Assembly (NCBI GenBank): GCA_905197485.1
Contig: CAJJYZ010000047.1
Span: forward strand, 1-14,456
DNA: 14,456 bases
Direction of reading: 5' to 3'
Origin: an uncultured Lachnospiraceae bacterium
GTDB lineage: Bacteria; Bacillota; Clostridia; Lachnospirales; Lachnospiraceae
The notes beneath the pieces were generated by a model, which was given only the letters and a program-made list of their open reading frames with translations, was not told where the DNA came from and searched no databases. The translations under genes and the position numbers were made by a program. Numbering within the stretch: position 1 is the stretch's first letter; every line of letters begins with the position of its first letter. Shown one piece after another: positions 12,706 to 14,456 of the stretch.

Positions 12706-14364
12706 ATGGAAATTTCAGCATTACAAAAAGCCAGATACGAGTATTCTCCAAAGCTTCCGGGAATGTTAAGAAACGGTATTGCAGATATTTGCGTTCTGGA
12801 AGGCGAAGAAACTCATAGTGTAGCCGACCAGGAGAAGATTCAGGCACTTTTCCCTAATACTTACGGAAAAAAAGAAATCACTTTCCAGAAAGGCCAGAAC
12901 ACTTCTGAAGCAAAGAAGCAGGTTGTTGGTGTAATTCTCTCAGGTGGACAGGCACCTGGCGGACACAATGTAATCTGCGGATTATACGATGCATTGAAAG
13001 CAACGAATCCTGAAAATGTTCTCTATGGTTTCAAAAAAGGACCAAGCGGACTTTTAGAAGACGACTATTTGATTTTTGATGACGATTATATTAACCAGTA
13101 CAGAAACACCGGCGGATTCGATATCATCGGTTCCGGAAGAACAAAATTAGAGACAAACGAACAGTTTGCAATCGCTGCAGAAGTTTGTAAAAAGCATGGC
13201 ATCACAGCTATCGTAATTATTGGTGGAGATGACTCTAATACAAACGCAGCCGTTCTTGCCGAATACTTTGCAGCACACGAGACAGGCGTTCAGGTAATCG
13301 GATGTCCTAAGACAATCGACGGAGACCTTAAGAACGAAGATATTGAATGTTCTTTCGGTTTCGATACAGCTACGAAGACATACAGCGAATTAATCGGTAA
13401 CATCGAGAGAGATGCTAACTCTGCAAAGAAATACTGGCACTTCATCAAAGTAATGGGACGTTCTGCTTCCCACGTTGCCTTAGAATGTGCTCTTGAGACA
13501 CAGCCAAACATCTGCTTAATCTCTGAAGAAGTTGCAGAAAAGAAGATGTCTCTTTCACAAATTGCAGATTATATCGCAGATTCTGTAGAGAAGAGAGCCG
13601 CAAAAGGAATGAACTTCGGTGTTGCAGTTATTCCTGAAGGTGTTGTTGAATTTGTACCGGAATTCTCCGTACTCATTCAGGAAATCAACGAATTACTTGC
13701 AGGAAGCAAGGCAGACGCATTCAACGCTCTTCCTACATGGAAAGAGAAATACGCATTCATCGAAAATGGATTGACAGCAGAATCCATGAGCGTATTCTCA
13801 ATTCTTCCGGAGAGCATCCAGCAGCAGTTGTTCCTCGAGAGAGACCCACATGGCAACGTACAGGTATCTTTGATTGAATCCGAGAAGTTATTCTCTGCTC
13901 TTGTAAAAGATAAGTTAGAAGCAAGAAGAGCCGCAGGAACATACAATGGTAAGTTCAATGCGCTTCATCACTTCTTCGGATACGAAGGAAGATGTGCATT
14001 CCCATCAAACTTTGATTCTGATTACTGCTACTCATTAGGATACAACGCATTCATGTTGATTCAGTACGGTTACAACGGATACTTATCGAAAGTTTCCAAC
14101 CTTTCCAAACCTGCAAACGAATGGGTTGCAGGCGGTATGCCAATCACAAAGATGATGAACATCGAAAGACGTCATGGTGAAGACAAACCGGTTATCAAGA
14201 AAGCTCTTGTAGAACTTGATGGCGCACCATTCAAATACTTTGAGGCTCACAGAGAAGAATGGGCTTCTGAAACTTGTTTCACATACCCGGGAGCAATCCA
14301 GTATTACGGACCTTCTGAAGTATGTGACATCACAACAAAAACTCTTGCTCTTGAGCAGGCATAA
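12706..14364 (+). CDS. pfp: Pyrophosphate-fructose-6-phosphate 1-phosphotransferase (long PPi-PFK)
   Basis: Phosphorylates fructose-6-phosphate with pyrophosphate, reversibly, in the cytosol; it can serve glycolysis and gluconeogenesis and saves ATP. The 552-residue length fits the long PPi-PFK clade of plants and spirochaetes, well above ATP-PFK (about 320). Motifs in order are the glycine-rich GVILSGGQAPGGHN (75-88), GGDDSNTNAA (173-182), PKTIDGDL (201-208), MGRSASHVALECAL (250-263) and VIPEG (308-312). The second Asp of GGDDS, where ATP enzymes have Gly (GGDGS), and Lys202 in PKTIDGD are the recognised marks of PPi use. ATG 12706 has AAAGGAG upstream and a near-consensus promoter, so it is probably well expressed. 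It is monocistronic with a small terminator at about 14408. Together with enolase at the other end of the window it adds a second glycolytic step, but the two are not in one operon. Confidence 0.95.
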   Translation: MEISALQKARYEYSPKLPGMLRNGIADICVLEGEETHSVADQEKIQALFPNTYGKKEITFQKGQNTSEAKKQVVGVILSGGQAPGGHNVICGLYDALKATNPENVLYGFKKGPSGLLEDDYLIFDDDYINQYRNTGGFDIIGSGRTKLETNEQFAIAAEVCKKHGITAIVIIGGDDSNTNAAVLAEYFAAHETGVQVIGCPKTIDGDLKNEDIECSFGFDTATKTYSELIGNIERDANSAKKYWHFIKVMGRSASHVALECALETQPNICLISEEVAEKKMSLSQIADYIADSVEKRAAKGMNFGVAVIPEGVVEFVPEFSVLIQEINELLAGSKADAFNALPTWKEKYAFIENGLTAESMSVFSILPESIQQQLFLERDPHGNVQVSLIESEKLFSALVKDKLEARRAAGTYNGKFNALHHFFGYEGRCAFPSNFDSDYCYSLGYNAFMLIQYGYNGYLSKVSNLSKPANEWVAGGMPITKMMNIERRHGEDKPVIKKALVELDGAPFKYFEAHREEWASETCFTYPGAIQYYGPSEVCDITTKTLALEQA

Positions 14365-14407
14365 ACAATTTGTACATATTCTTTCCCTATAAAATACATT
14401 TGGGGCT

Positions 14408-14427
14408 GTCGGTTAATACCGATTTTT
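14408..14427 (+). terminator. Intrinsic terminator of the PPi-PFK gene
   Basis: A short stem TCGGT/ACCGA (14409-14413 with 14418-14422), extended by a G-T pair, encloses a TAAT loop and is followed by five T. It lies 44 bases past the stop codon. The stem is short, but position and T run support a terminator. Confidence 0.6.
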
Positions 14428-14456
14428 AAGCTCTAAATCTTAAAATACGAATCTCT

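Overview
The window looks like an ordinary chromosomal stretch of a low-to-moderate G+C Firmicute, most likely a gut-type Lachnospiraceae (Blautia/Dorea/Roseburia-like). That placement is an inference from gene content: a separate AICAR transformylase paired with an archaeal-type IMP cyclohydrolase, a long pyrophosphate-dependent phosphofructokinase, a CpsA-type LCP protein, strong AGGAGG-like ribosome binding sites, and sigma-A promoters with 17-bp spacers. I saw no transposon, phage, CRISPR, tRNA or rRNA.

Layout. Positions 67-1338 (-) carry enolase, divergent from a YitT-family membrane protein (1460-2302, +). A bidirectional hairpin terminator separates YitT from a convergent two-gene unit read leftward, glmM then an Xaa-Pro aminopeptidase (4958 to 2346). 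After a 280-base gap with a promoter and an orphan hairpin comes the last stage of purine synthesis, also leftward: purO-type IMP cyclohydrolase (7138-6425), then the AICAR formyltransferase domain protein (6413-5238). Next, again leftward, is an envelope/transcription cluster: a three-TM LCP (CpsA-like) ligase, a GreA-family factor, and a membrane-anchored phospholipase D-like protein (11060 to 7272). Upstream lies a flavin unit: FMN riboswitch, RibU-type ECF transporter S component, and a small PNPOx-fold (flavin-type) protein (12561 to 11181). Finally, a divergent strong promoter drives the pyrophosphate-fructose-6-phosphate phosphotransferase (12706-14364, +), closed by a small terminator.

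How the genes connect. Enolase and PPi-PFK serve glycolysis. GlmM feeds UDP-GlcNAc to the wall, and the LCP protein attaches polymers to that wall. PurH-like and PurO together perform the two last steps to IMP that most bacteria place on one fused PurH. The flavin unit is the best-supported regulatory story: the RFN aptamer is followed by a hairpin terminator, and an anti-Shine-Dalgarno segment can also pair with the ribU ribosome binding site. No terminator is visible between ribU and the downstream PNPOx-fold gene, so that gene may belong to the FMN-controlled transcript.

I found no convincing undescribed system. The points most worth a second look are the architecture of the FMN riboswitch platform, the split purH/purO pair, the Glu-to-Asp change at a metal-ligand position of the aminopeptidase, and the repeat-built basic tail of the LCP protein.
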